Positions 1 to 6,759 of a stretch of DNA of 11,195 bases are shown here, piece after piece (the stretch's first letter is position 1; every line of letters starts with the position of its first letter). The notes beneath the pieces were generated by a model that made no database searches, was not told the DNA's origin, and was given only the letters and a program-made list of their open reading frames with translations. Position numbers and translations under genes: made by a program. The DNA is from Candidatus Omnitrophota bacterium (lineage in GTDB: Bacteria > Omnitrophota > Gorgyraeia > Zapsychrales > Zapsychraceae), in NCBI GenBank assembly GCA_020430005.1, contig JAGQKQ010000043.1:1-11195 (forward strand), written 5' to 3'.

Positions 1-342
1 AAAAAATGTTACCGCTCAAAATTAATATATAACCCACCCGAAGTGATTAAGCGCTTTATCAACGGTTTGATCAAAACATTGAGGTTTAAGCAAATATTGA
101 GGCAGGTTTGATACAAAGATATGTTGGCTAAAGAATTATTTGTGGATAGTGCCGTTCTATGGACTGCTTTTTAACCAGCCCACAGCTCTTGGAATCCGCA
201 AAAGAACATGGCGGATACACACACTACCCACAACACTACGGCTAGTTTAAAAATTAAAAAATTATATAACATACATTGAAAAATATGATATATTGTTAAT
301 GCCCTTTTTAATTATCTAAGAGAACACTTGGAGGAGAAATAT
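1..342. other. Non-coding AT-rich stretch upstream of the recombinase
   Basis: No convincing complete gene is visible here. Frame 1 is open from the window edge to a TGA at 109-111 (36 codons). It could be the tail of a protein encoded by the integrated element, but so short an open run is expected by chance. The last 100 bases are very AT-rich, for example around 241-300, and probably contain the recombinase promoter; I could not pick a -35/-10 pair with good spacing. No copy of the tRNA-Asn 3' end is present, so the distal attachment site of the element must lie outside the window. Confidence 0.4.
330..336 (+). promoter_or_regulatory. Shine-Dalgarno site that sets the recombinase start
   Basis: GGAGGAG lies 6 bases before the ATG at 343. 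The upstream in-frame TTG at 328 overlaps this site and cannot use it. The ATG at 343 is therefore the start, and it also places the catalytic Tyr-Ala-Arg-Val-Ser motif at the usual distance from the N-terminus. Confidence 0.85.
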
Positions 343-1944
343 ATGGAACGGATATGCGGATTATATGCCCGTGTTTCAACAGAAATGCAGGCTAATAAAC
401 AAGACAGCTCTATCGACACACAAATTAGCCGGATGAAGAGTTTTATTTCCTACAAATCAGGGGAAAAAGATACTTGGAAGATAAAAAAAATTTATAAAGA
501 AAAAGGTAAGTCAGGAAAAAATATTAATCGTCCTCAACTTCAGACGTTATTCAATGACATAAAATCCGGAAAAATTAATACCGTTGTTTGCGTAAAGATT
601 GACCGTATCAGCCGCTCTCTTCTTGATTTTTATAAGATGGTCGATCTTTTTGAAAAGCACAATATTGAATTTATTTCCCTAGACGAAAGCTTTGACACCT
701 CAACCCCAATGGGAAAAGCAGCCCTTAAAATCACCCTTGTATTTGCCGAACTGGAACGAGAGCAGACATCTAAACGGACAAAAGAGAAAATGGCATGGCG
801 AGCCGAACAAGGGTTATGGAATGGGGGTCAAATACTAGGATATGATCTTGTAGATAAAAAACTAATCGTTAATAAAAAAGAAGCCAAACTGGTCAAACTC
901 ATGTATGAGAAATATATCGAACTTGGCTCCCTCCTTCAGGTTGCCCATTGGCTCAATGATCATGGATACAGAACCAAAGAATACATTGCCAATAAAAGTC
1001 AAAAGAAACATGGTGGATGCAAATTTACAAACACCTATGTTTCTCACAAACTAAAAAGCAGAGTCAATATTGGTGAAGTTGCTCTGAAAGACAAACATTA
1101 TAAAGGACAACACAAGCCCATTATTGATAAAGCCCTCTTTAATCAGGTGAACACATTATTGGATAACCGGTCTCCCACCCGCCGTAATCCGAAACAGAAA
1201 AAAGAGCACATCTTTATCCTTCAATCATTAGTTGAGTGTGGAAAATGCGGTGCTTACATGACAACGAAATATGCCACCAGTAAAAGCAAAAAACGTCATT
1301 TTTATTATCAATGTACTGCCAACTCGCATGGCGGGAAAAAAGCCTGTGAAATGAAATATGTGCCAGCGGAAAAGCTTGAAGAATTTGTTATGAATAAAAT
1401 AAAATCACTATCCAAAAATCAGGAATTTTTGAATAAAATCATTCAAGAAGCCAACAAATCGGTAGATAGCCTATTAGAAGGTCACCTTGACCGGAAAAAA
1501 GATCAGGAAAACAAACTTCTATCTGTAAACAACCAGATTGAAAACTTAATTGATGCCATTGCTAATAAGAAAGTTTCAACCTTTAAATCTTTGGAAAAGA
1601 AAATGGCAGATTTGGAGGAACAGAAAAAAGAGCTAGAACATGCCGTTAATGTGCTAAATTTTGAAATTGAAGAAAAAAAGCAGAAAGTTTACAATGCGGA
1701 TGTCATTCATAAATCTCTGAAGAAATTCAGTGAAATTTATGAAAAAGCAACTCCTCAACAAATTAAAGATTTACTCCCCTACTTCATCAAGAAGGTCATT
1801 TTTACCCCACAAGAAATAAAAATAGCCCTTTTCGATCAACCGACCGATCAAGGGCTATCTTTTGTTAACCACTCCAAAGAGTGTTCTCTGGAGTTGTCGA
1901 AATGGCTCCCCCGCGTGGACTCGAACCACGGACCCAGTGGTTAA
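343..1944 (+). CDS. Large serine recombinase (site-specific integrase)
   Basis: This 533-residue protein has the layout of large serine integrases. An N-terminal resolvase catalytic domain (about 1-150) carries the nucleophile Ser12 in ARVS, the IDRISRS arginine motif (86-92) and the DTSTPMGKA motif (118-126). A recombinase DNA-binding domain follows (about 160-280). A zinc ribbon comes next, with Cys299/Cys302 (CGKC) and Cys324/Cys335. A long charged coiled coil (about 370-455) is of the type used for synapsis control. The protein would cut and rejoin DNA at att sites through a phosphoserine intermediate and integrate or excise the element that encodes it. The gene is clearly richer in A+T than the genes to its right, consistent with transfer. 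Its last 13 codons and stop lie antisense to tRNA-Asn, beginning exactly at the tRNA CCA, so the host site supplies the C-terminus. An intrinsic terminator of the tRNA also lies inside the frame. The exact target cannot be proven without the other att site. Confidence 0.93.
   Translation: MERICGLYARVSTEMQANKQDSSIDTQISRMKSFISYKSGEKDTWKIKKIYKEKGKSGKNINRPQLQTLFNDIKSGKINTVVCVKIDRISRSLLDFYKMVDLFEKHNIEFISLDESFDTSTPMGKAALKITLVFAELEREQTSKRTKEKMAWRAEQGLWNGGQILGYDLVDKKLIVNKKEAKLVKLMYEKYIELGSLLQVAHWLNDHGYRTKEYIANKSQKKHGGCKFTNTYVSHKLKSRVNIGEVALKDKHYKGQHKPIIDKALFNQVNTLLDNRSPTRRNPKQKKEHIFILQSLVECGKCGAYMTTKYATSKSKKRHFYYQCTANSHGGKKACEMKYVPAEKLEEFVMNKIKSLSKNQEFLNKIIQEANKSVDSLLEGHLDRKKDQENKLLSVNNQIENLIDAIANKKVSTFKSLEKKMADLEEQKKELEHAVNVLNFEIEEKKQKVYNADVIHKSLKKFSEIYEKATPQQIKDLLPYFIKKVIFTPQEIKIALFDQPTDQGLSFVNHSKECSLELSKWLPRVDSNHGPSG
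1814..1858 (-). terminator. Intrinsic terminator downstream of tRNA-Asn
   Basis: A perfect 9-bp stem (1822-1830 with 1850-1858, ATAGCCCTT/AAGGGCTAT) has an inner GATC/GATC pairing possibility. Read on the - strand it is followed by a T-rich run (TTTTTATTT). It lies 45 bases past the tRNA 3' end, so it would end the tRNA transcript. On the + strand it is followed by TCTTTTG, and it sits inside the recombinase frame. A second, weaker hairpin (1871-1875/1890-1894 plus 1878-1881/1886-1889) lies between it and the tRNA. Confidence 0.7.
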
Positions 1945-1978
1945 CAGCCACTTGCTCTACCAACTGAGCTACAGGGGA
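1903..1978 (-). tRNA. tRNA-Asn (GTT), CCA encoded
   Basis: The - strand folds into a full cloverleaf of 76 nt. The acceptor TCCCCTG pairs with CGGGGGA (one T-G wobble). The D arm is GCTC-AGTTGGTA-GAGC. The anticodon stem AGTGG/CCACT encloses the loop CTGTTAA, giving anticodon GTT. The T arm is CGTGG-TTCGAGT-CCACG. The discriminator is G and the CCA tail is encoded. The gene has its own promoter just upstream and a hairpin terminator downstream. The serine recombinase on the opposite strand overlaps its 3' 42 bases. Confidence 0.97.
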
Positions 1979-2012
1979 ATAAGTTCGTTAAAATTCCAAA
2001 TAATGAATACTG

Positions 2013-2040
2013 ATTATAGCCAAATTCCCTGAAAAGTCAA
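2013..2040 (-). promoter_or_regulatory. Promoter of tRNA-Asn
   Basis: On the - strand TTGACT (2035-2040) and a perfect TATAAT (2013-2018) are separated by 16 bases. The predicted start near 2006 gives a leader of about 28 nt before the mature tRNA 5' end. The -35 lies just past the recR stop codon, so the tRNA is transcribed independently of recR. Confidence 0.85.
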
Positions 2041-2048
2041 CACAATCA

Positions 2049-2666
2049 TCACAAAGAATTTCCGGTAATTTTGACTTCTCTGCGGGCGGTAAGGGACATG
2101 CTTAAGGTGGAGATATCGGCGTATTCCACGGCGCTGCCCATCGGTAAACCCAGCCCGATACGGCTGACTTTAACCTGAAAACGGCTCAATTGTTTGCCTA
2201 AATAAAGCGCAGTCATTTCTCCATCATTATCCGCGTCTGTAGCGATAATGACCTCTTTAACCTCCGGGGTGCTGACCCGCTGGATAAGCTGCTGGATCTT
2301 TAAATCTTCCGGCCCCCGTCCCTCTCCGGGAGAGATTGTGCCTAACAACACATGATACCGGCCGCGGTAAGCTCCGGTTTTCTCAATGGCAATAACATCC
2401 TTGGGATCTTCAACCACACAAATCAAAGAATCGTCACGGTTTGTGTCGGAACAGATCGGGCAGATTTCCGTGTCACTCAAATGATGACAGACCCGGCAAA
2501 ACATCAGATTTTCCTTCAGATCAATCACGCTTTGCGCCAGGGCCTGGGCTTCTTCCCGCGGCTGATCCAGAAACCAGAACGCCATACGTTCCGCGCTGCG
2601 CCGCCCTACACCGGGAAGCTTGGAAAAATTTACGATCAAATTTTCAATTAATTTTGGATAGCTCAT
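2049..2666 (-). CDS. recR: Recombination mediator protein RecR
   Basis: RecR acts with RecF and RecO to load RecA onto SSB-coated single-stranded DNA at gaps. The 205-residue product is close to the usual length of about 200. It has the N-terminal helix-hairpin-helix (LPGVGRRSAERMAFWFL, about 17-33), a four-cysteine zinc finger (Cys57, Cys60, Cys69, Cys72) and a Toprim domain starting at the ICVVEDPKD segment (about 82-90) with GTISPGEGRGPEDL following. I chose the ATG at 2666. An upstream in-frame TTG (2708) would add 14 residues read entirely from a repeat (Thr-Ser-Asn-Lys-Gln type), which no RecR needs. The ATG lacks a good Shine-Dalgarno; only ACGAG is nearby. It is the last gene of the - strand run and lies 105 bp after dnaX when counted from this start. 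Confidence 0.95.
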   Translation of the reverse strand: MSYPKLIENLIVNFSKLPGVGRRSAERMAFWFLDQPREEAQALAQSVIDLKENLMFCRVCHHLSDTEICPICSDTNRDDSLICVVEDPKDVIAIEKTGAYRGRYHVLLGTISPGEGRGPEDLKIQQLIQRVSTPEVKEVIIATDADNDGEMTALYLGKQLSRFQVKVSRIGLGLPMGSAVEYADISTLSMSLTARREVKITGNSL

Positions 2667-2669
2667 ATT

Positions 2670-2769
2670 CTCGTTGCTGGTTACTCGCTGCTTGTTGCTC
2701 GTAAACAATATGAAAAAAATATTACATTATATTTTTAATTACTCATGACTGCAAGCGACGAGCAACGAG
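2670..2769. repeat. Degenerate ACGAGCAACGAG-type repeats flanking an AT-rich spacer
   Basis: The gap between dnaX and recR is bordered by TCGTTGCTGGTTACTCGCTG... (2671-2701) and GCAAGCGACGAGCAACGAGC (2751-2770). These are inverted with respect to each other; the best match is CTCGTTGCT (2670-2678) against AGCAACGAG (2761-2769). Between them is an almost pure A/T stretch. Each arm is itself an imperfect run of GAGCAAC/GAGTAAC units. The left arm reaches to within 4 bp of the recR start and supplies the region where its ribosome binding site should be. Repeat family not identified. Confidence 0.6.
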
Positions 2770-2771
2770 CA

Positions 2772-4463
2772 TTATTCATTATGCCACTGATTTATAACTT
2801 TTCCTTTAAAGGTGTTGAGGACAGATTTAACGAACGGCTCCTCTTCCTTGGCAGGGCTTGTTGTTGGATTATTGTCGTGATTGACAATTCTGTATTCAAT
2901 ACGAACCGGCGTTCGCAACGCGTCGGTGAAGATCCGTTCCACCAACTGCACATTTTGGTTATCCTCAACCGCTTCTTTGTGAAAAGTGCATGCTTTCGGA
3001 AATCCGACGACAAGAAGCGGAGACTTATATTCAACAGGAAAGCCTTCCTGTAAATACGTGGCCAGCGACATGCGTTCTTTGCTCACCGCATGTGTTAGCG
3101 TGTCCCATGATCGACATATCTTTTCTAAATCAACGTTGACTCCATTGCCTGGTTCCTCATCGTAACCGATATCCACCGGCTCTTCTTCAACGCCGTCAGA
3201 TATTTCTGTTTCTTCTAAAGGGGCTGGCAAATCATCGGATTTTTCTTGAAAACCGGAAATATCGACCTGTCCTTTTTCATTTTGCAGGATAGACGAAGAA
3301 AAACGCACACCACCGCCTGAGCTTTTAGCTTCCGTTTTTTGTTCCGGTTCCGCAACGCGACGAATGCCTTCTCCCCGATACGTCAATTTCGCGAAAGCCA
3401 CTTCCAGCGGCATCCGTACGGATTCCGTGATACGCGCCGTTTCCTGGGCCTGAATCAATGTATCGATCGCGTTTAAAATCGCGGCAAGGCTGAACAATTC
3501 GCATTGTTTTAAAATCATTTCCTTAATCGCGATCGGATAATCCACCAGCTTGCCCATACTTTTACCGCCGACCTTAATAACCATCATATGACGGAAATGT
3601 TCGATAAGATCTTTGGAAAGCTGCTTGGCATCTTTTCCCTTTTCAACAATATCCTGCAAAGCCTTTAAAGCCGCGGCGCAATCTTTCTGGCCGATCGCGT
3701 CAACAATCGCGAACAATAATTCGGTTTCCACTAAACCCAGCATGGAAAACACATCTTCGGAATGAATTCCTTCATCGCTTAACGCGCTTAATTGATCAAG
3801 AATACTCAACGCGTCGCGTAAACTTCCCTTAGCCGCCTTGGCAATGGCGAAAGCCGCGTCCGCGTCAATATTAAACTTCTCTTTGACGCTAACTTCATTA
3901 ATCACATCCGTAATCACTTTTAGAGAAATGCGCTTAAAGTCGAATCGCTGGCAGCGCGAAATAATCGTTGGCGGCAGCTTATTGGGATCGGTTGTCGCAA
4001 AAATAAATTTCACATGGTCCGGCGGTTCTTCCAATGTTTTTAACAAGGCATTGAACGCTTCGGTTGTCAACATATGGACCTCGTCGACAATATAAATTTT
4101 AAACCGACCGTAGCTGGGCGCGAATTTCACATTTTCCCGGATGGTACGAATTTCGTCAATCCCCCGGTTTGACGCCCCGTCAATTTCCATCACATCCAGA
4201 CTTGTTCCTTTGGTAATTTCCCGGCAGATGGCGGACTTCTCATCATCAAAGTCAACCGAAGGGCCATGTTCCCAGTTCAGACACTTTGCCAGAATCCGGG
4301 CGCACGACGTTTTACCAATCCCCCGCGGACCGCAAAACAAATACGCGTGGGCAATACGCTTTGAGGCGATAGACTTTTTTAAAATTTCTGTGATATGTTC
4401 CTGACCGATTAAATCGTCGAAATGTTGAGGACGGTGTTTACGGGCTAAGACAAGATATGACAT
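2772..4463 (-). CDS. dnaX: DNA polymerase III subunit gamma/tau
   Basis: DnaX is the ATPase of the replicative clamp loader, which opens the sliding clamp and loads it on primed DNA. The 563-residue product has the AAA+ core: Walker A GPRGIGKT (45-52), Walker B with Asp-Glu 127-128 in IVDEVH, the NALLKTLEEPP and FATTDPNKLPPTI segments, and the SRC arginine finger (169-171). A collar-type domain follows, then an acidic linker (about 370-450) and a short C-terminal module. The zinc module between Walker A and B is degenerate. Of the usual four cysteines (Cys-x8-Cys-x2-Cys-x2-Cys) the first is Trp64, the middle two are missing and only Cys80 remains. Start: ATG at 4463 gives the family N-terminus MSYLVLARKHRPQ. 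A TTG at 4469 is closer to the AAGG ribosome site and could add two residues. It lies 15 bp after the epimerase-like gene, in an operon. Confidence 0.95.
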   Translation of the reverse strand: MSYLVLARKHRPQHFDDLIGQEHITEILKKSIASKRIAHAYLFCGPRGIGKTSCARILAKCLNWEHGPSVDFDDEKSAICREITKGTSLDVMEIDGASNRGIDEIRTIRENVKFAPSYGRFKIYIVDEVHMLTTEAFNALLKTLEEPPDHVKFIFATTDPNKLPPTIISRCQRFDFKRISLKVITDVINEVSVKEKFNIDADAAFAIAKAAKGSLRDALSILDQLSALSDEGIHSEDVFSMLGLVETELLFAIVDAIGQKDCAAALKALQDIVEKGKDAKQLSKDLIEHFRHMMVIKVGGKSMGKLVDYPIAIKEMILKQCELFSLAAILNAIDTLIQAQETARITESVRMPLEVAFAKLTYRGEGIRRVAEPEQKTEAKSSGGGVRFSSSILQNEKGQVDISGFQEKSDDLPAPLEETEISDGVEEEPVDIGYDEEPGNGVNVDLEKICRSWDTLTHAVSKERMSLATYLQEGFPVEYKSPLLVVGFPKACTFHKEAVEDNQNVQLVERIFTDALRTPVRIEYRIVNHDNNPTTSPAKEEEPFVKSVLNTFKGKVINQWHNE

Positions 4464-4478
4464 GCGCAATATTTCCTT

Positions 4479-5384
4479 TTAACTTAAGCAGGCAGATAAT
4501 GTTTTTTGTAACGTCGGATACTGAAATTCATAGCCGCTGTCTTTTAAACGGCGCGGCACAACCTGGGCGCCTTCTAAAAGCAGGCGGTCTCCCATTTCTC
4601 CAAATAATACTTTAACACCAAAAGCCGGAACAGGGAAAAAAATCGGCCGTTTTAATTGCTCTCCCAAAATGCGGGTAAATTCGGCATTCGAGACGGGTTT
4701 CGGGGACGTAACATTGATCGGACCCGATAATTTAGAATTCTTGATCAAATGGTCCATTACCAGCGGCAATTCTTCCAAAGCGATCCAGCTGAACATTTGC
4801 CGTCCTGAACCCAGGCGTCCGCCTAATCCCATTTTAAACGGAGGCAGCATTTTCGCCAATGCCCCGCCTTTGGTACTGATAACGGTCCCGATTCGCATAT
4901 GGACAACTCGAATACCGGCTAGCTCCGCCGGCCGGGTGGCTTTTTCCCACTGATCACAAACCTCCGGCAGAAAACCTTCGCCAATCAGTTTTGATTCATC
5001 CATGGACTGTTCAGGCTCACGGCTTCCATAATAGCCAATCGCCGAAGCGCTCAACAAAACCTTCGGTGGATTTTTCAGTTCGGCCAACGCCTTGCATAAT
5101 AATCGCGTTCCATCAACACGACTGGCCCGAATTTGCTCTTTGTACTGTTCTGTCCATCGTTTGCCGGCAATGTTAGCTCCGGCCAAATGAATAACGACAT
5201 CATGATTTTCCAAACCGTTTTTATCAATTTTCCGACTGACAATATCCCAATGAATGGTACTTCCATTAGGAGAAAAATGACTGTCCGTGCGCAGAATACG
5301 CGTTACCGCGTGTCCCTGCTTTTTAAAATAACGGATCACCTCATTTCCGACCATACCTGTCGATCCGGTCACGGCAATTCTCAT
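4479..5384 (-). CDS. TIGR01777-family NAD(P)-dependent epimerase-like protein (YfcH/SDR39U1 type)
   Basis: This is an extended short-chain dehydrogenase-like protein of 301 residues. It has an N-terminal Rossmann dinucleotide motif GSTGMVG (7-13), IHLAGANIAGKRW (65-77), the SASAIGYYG segment (112-120) characteristic of this subfamily, and a C-terminal DUF1731-like tail ending in VPRRLKDSGYEFQYP. Members are widely conserved, but the substrate is not established. The usual Tyr-x3-Lys pair is modified in this family, so catalysis should not be assumed. ATG at 5384 is preceded by AAGGG with 7-8 bp spacing. It sits 12 bp after the channel gene and 15 bp before dnaX, so it is probably cotranscribed with both. 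Family assignment is firm; function is not. Confidence 0.9.
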   Translation of the reverse strand: MRIAVTGSTGMVGNEVIRYFKKQGHAVTRILRTDSHFSPNGSTIHWDIVSRKIDKNGLENHDVVIHLAGANIAGKRWTEQYKEQIRASRVDGTRLLCKALAELKNPPKVLLSASAIGYYGSREPEQSMDESKLIGEGFLPEVCDQWEKATRPAELAGIRVVHMRIGTVISTKGGALAKMLPPFKMGLGGRLGSGRQMFSWIALEELPLVMDHLIKNSKLSGPINVTSPKPVSNAEFTRILGEQLKRPIFFPVPAFGVKVLFGEMGDRLLLEGAQVVPRRLKDSGYEFQYPTLQKTLSACLS

Positions 5385-5396
5385 AATATTCCCTTA

Positions 5397-6425
5397 TTAA
5401 TCTTTAACAATACGATATGTTGGATACGCGAAGTTTACGGTATTATCACTCGCGAAATCGGATAATATCGCCTGGCATAATTGATTTTGTGTGAATCTTC
5501 GTTTTTTGGCTTCCGTTAAATAACGCAAGGTTAACTCCACGCCGCTATCTTTGATGTTCACATACACAATCGGTGTTAATTTTCCGTAATAAATCATATA
5601 ACGATTGCGCATCGCTTCAATTTTCCGCTGGACGTCATTTTCCAGACCTTCGGTATATTTCTTCGCGTTGTTCAAAATAATGTCCCGCGCACGTTCCCAA
5701 TCACTTTCAAAGGTTACAAGGATCGGCAGTTCATTCCAGATAAATTCAAAACCACGGCTGTAATTATAATTGGCTTCCTTAAAAACAAAACTGTTGGGCA
5801 CATTGACAATCCGTCCGGTACTTTGATCGGCCTGAACCCAGTTACCGATCTCCAATAAAGATGTTTGAAAAACACGGATATCAATAACATCCCCTTTAAT
5901 ACCGTTTATTTCAATACGGTCACCCACTTCAAACGGTCGACGGAACAGAATTAATAACCAGCCCGCCATACTTAAAATAACTTCCTGCAGGGCCAGGGCC
6001 ATACCCGCCGAGGCCACTCCGAGAAAAATAGTAATTGAACTTAAATTCTGGACCCAAATAAAGAAGACGCAAACAAAAATCGTTGCCGTGAAAATATAAA
6101 TCGCGTTTTTACGAATGACATGCCGGGCCTTTAAGTCCCGAATCCGCCGGTTCGTTACACTAATCAGTAAAAATAAAATCCCGTAACTCAAGATAACCAC
6201 AAAAGCCGTTTGCCATAACCGGCGATGAACAGGATTTTCGGTATTTAATAACGACGATAAATTGCCATGCCTAATCGAATCAGAGGCTTCATTCAGCATA
6301 GAATCTGCTGAAACACTCTCTTGTTTTTCTTTGGCAAAAACGGGCTGGCTTAAGAAACAAACCCCGGCCTGTAGCATAACGGCAAGGATAAAAACGAAGA
6401 TTAGCTTTTTTCGAAAGATTAACAC
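5397..6425 (-). CDS. MscS-family mechanosensitive ion channel
   Basis: The 342-residue product resembles small-conductance mechanosensitive channels, which release solutes through the inner membrane on hypo-osmotic shock. A cleavable signal peptide is likely (about 1-31, ending Pro-Val-Phe-Ala). Transmembrane helices follow at about 72-92 and 108-126. The pore helix region (about 131-160) is rich in Gly/Ala (FLGVASAGMALALQEVILS). After it comes the MscS beta domain with RRPFEVGDRIEINGIKGDV (162-180), and then an alpha/beta C-terminal domain. The start is GTG with AAGAGG six bases upstream. A strong promoter lies 40-70 bp upstream, making this the first gene of the run with the epimerase-like gene and dnaX. 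The pairing with dnaX is not a standard one and need not reflect shared function. Confidence 0.9.
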   Translation of the reverse strand: MLIFRKKLIFVFILAVMLQAGVCFLSQPVFAKEKQESVSADSMLNEASDSIRHGNLSSLLNTENPVHRRLWQTAFVVILSYGILFLLISVTNRRIRDLKARHVIRKNAIYIFTATIFVCVFFIWVQNLSSITIFLGVASAGMALALQEVILSMAGWLLILFRRPFEVGDRIEINGIKGDVIDIRVFQTSLLEIGNWVQADQSTGRIVNVPNSFVFKEANYNYSRGFEFIWNELPILVTFESDWERARDIILNNAKKYTEGLENDVQRKIEAMRNRYMIYYGKLTPIVYVNIKDSGVELTLRYLTEAKKRRFTQNQLCQAILSDFASDNTVNFAYPTYRIVKD

Positions 6426-6464
6426 AAAAAACCTCTTTTTGTTTATAAATACTAATACGGTAGT

Positions 6465-6493
6465 ATGTTACATAGGAAAAAAACGATTGTCAA
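6465..6493 (-). promoter_or_regulatory. Promoter of the mscS-epimerase-dnaX operon
   Basis: On the - strand a perfect TTGACA (6488-6493) is followed by a 17-bp spacer containing a T run and then TAACAT (6465-6470, 4 of 6 matches to TATAAT). The predicted start near 6458 gives a leader of about 33 nt before the GTG of the channel gene. Confidence 0.75.
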
Positions 6494-6551
6494 TCATTTG
6501 GTCGCCTTTTAGTTCTAAGATCTAAGATTTCTATATGCCATCCCTGCATCT

Positions 6552-6627
<76 letters not shown>

Positions 6628-6668
6628 CATTCGCAACCCGCTCATTTCTGAAATAGTTAGTATTCCTC

Positions 6669-6728
6669 GGTGATATTTACTTTTGAAACGCCCCTAAATC
6701 ATGGTCGTTTCAAACCATTAATATCACC
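6669..6728. repeat. 60-bp two-tier palindrome between tex and the mscS operon
   Basis: The outer arms GGTGATATT (6669-6677) and AATATCACC (6720-6728) are perfect 9-bp complements. The inner arms TTTGAAACG (6682-6690) and CGTTTCAAA (6706-6714) are also perfect 9-bp complements. They are separated by a 4/5-base internal loop and enclose a 15-base loop. Together they form an 18-bp cruciform or RNA hairpin. No T-tract follows in either direction, so it is not a typical terminator. It could be a small mobile repeat, a processing site or a binding site. Confidence 0.65.
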
Positions 6729-6733
6729 TCTTT

Positions 6734-6755
6734 GCGGTTTGCTACCGCAAACCGC
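6734..6755 (-). terminator. Hairpin directly after tex, possible terminator without T-tract
   Basis: GCGGTTTG (6734-6741) and CAAACCGC (6748-6755) form a perfect 8-bp stem with a 6-base loop, starting 4 bp past the tex stop codon. An alternative register (6731-6738 with 6744-6751) is also possible. Its position suggests an end-of-transcript structure for tex. The bases after it on the - strand (AAAGAGG) are not a T-tract, so termination or mRNA 3' protection is only inferred. Confidence 0.4.
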
Positions 6756-6759
6756 TTAC

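Noticed and set aside
1..111. Open frame from the window edge to TGA, possible C-terminus of an element gene
   Set aside because: 36 codons without a stop is not significant and no motif is recognisable; mentioned only within the upstream region.
328..342. TTG start at 328 for the recombinase
   Set aside because: It overlaps the GGAGGAG ribosome binding site that properly serves the ATG at 343.
2667..2708. Longer RecR with a TTG start at 2708
   Set aside because: The extra 14 residues are read from GAGCAAC-type repeat DNA, and the ATG at 2666 gives the normal RecR N-terminus and length.
2745..3053. Reading frame on the + strand opposite dnaX (102 codons)
   Set aside because: It is antisense to well-conserved dnaX coding sequence, has no recognisable domain and no ribosome binding site of note.
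3331..3345. A-run in dnaX as a programmed frameshift or slippage site producing a short gamma form
   Set aside because: The run is only six A in CAA AAA ACG, not a canonical slippery heptamer in frame, and no stimulatory stem is evident.
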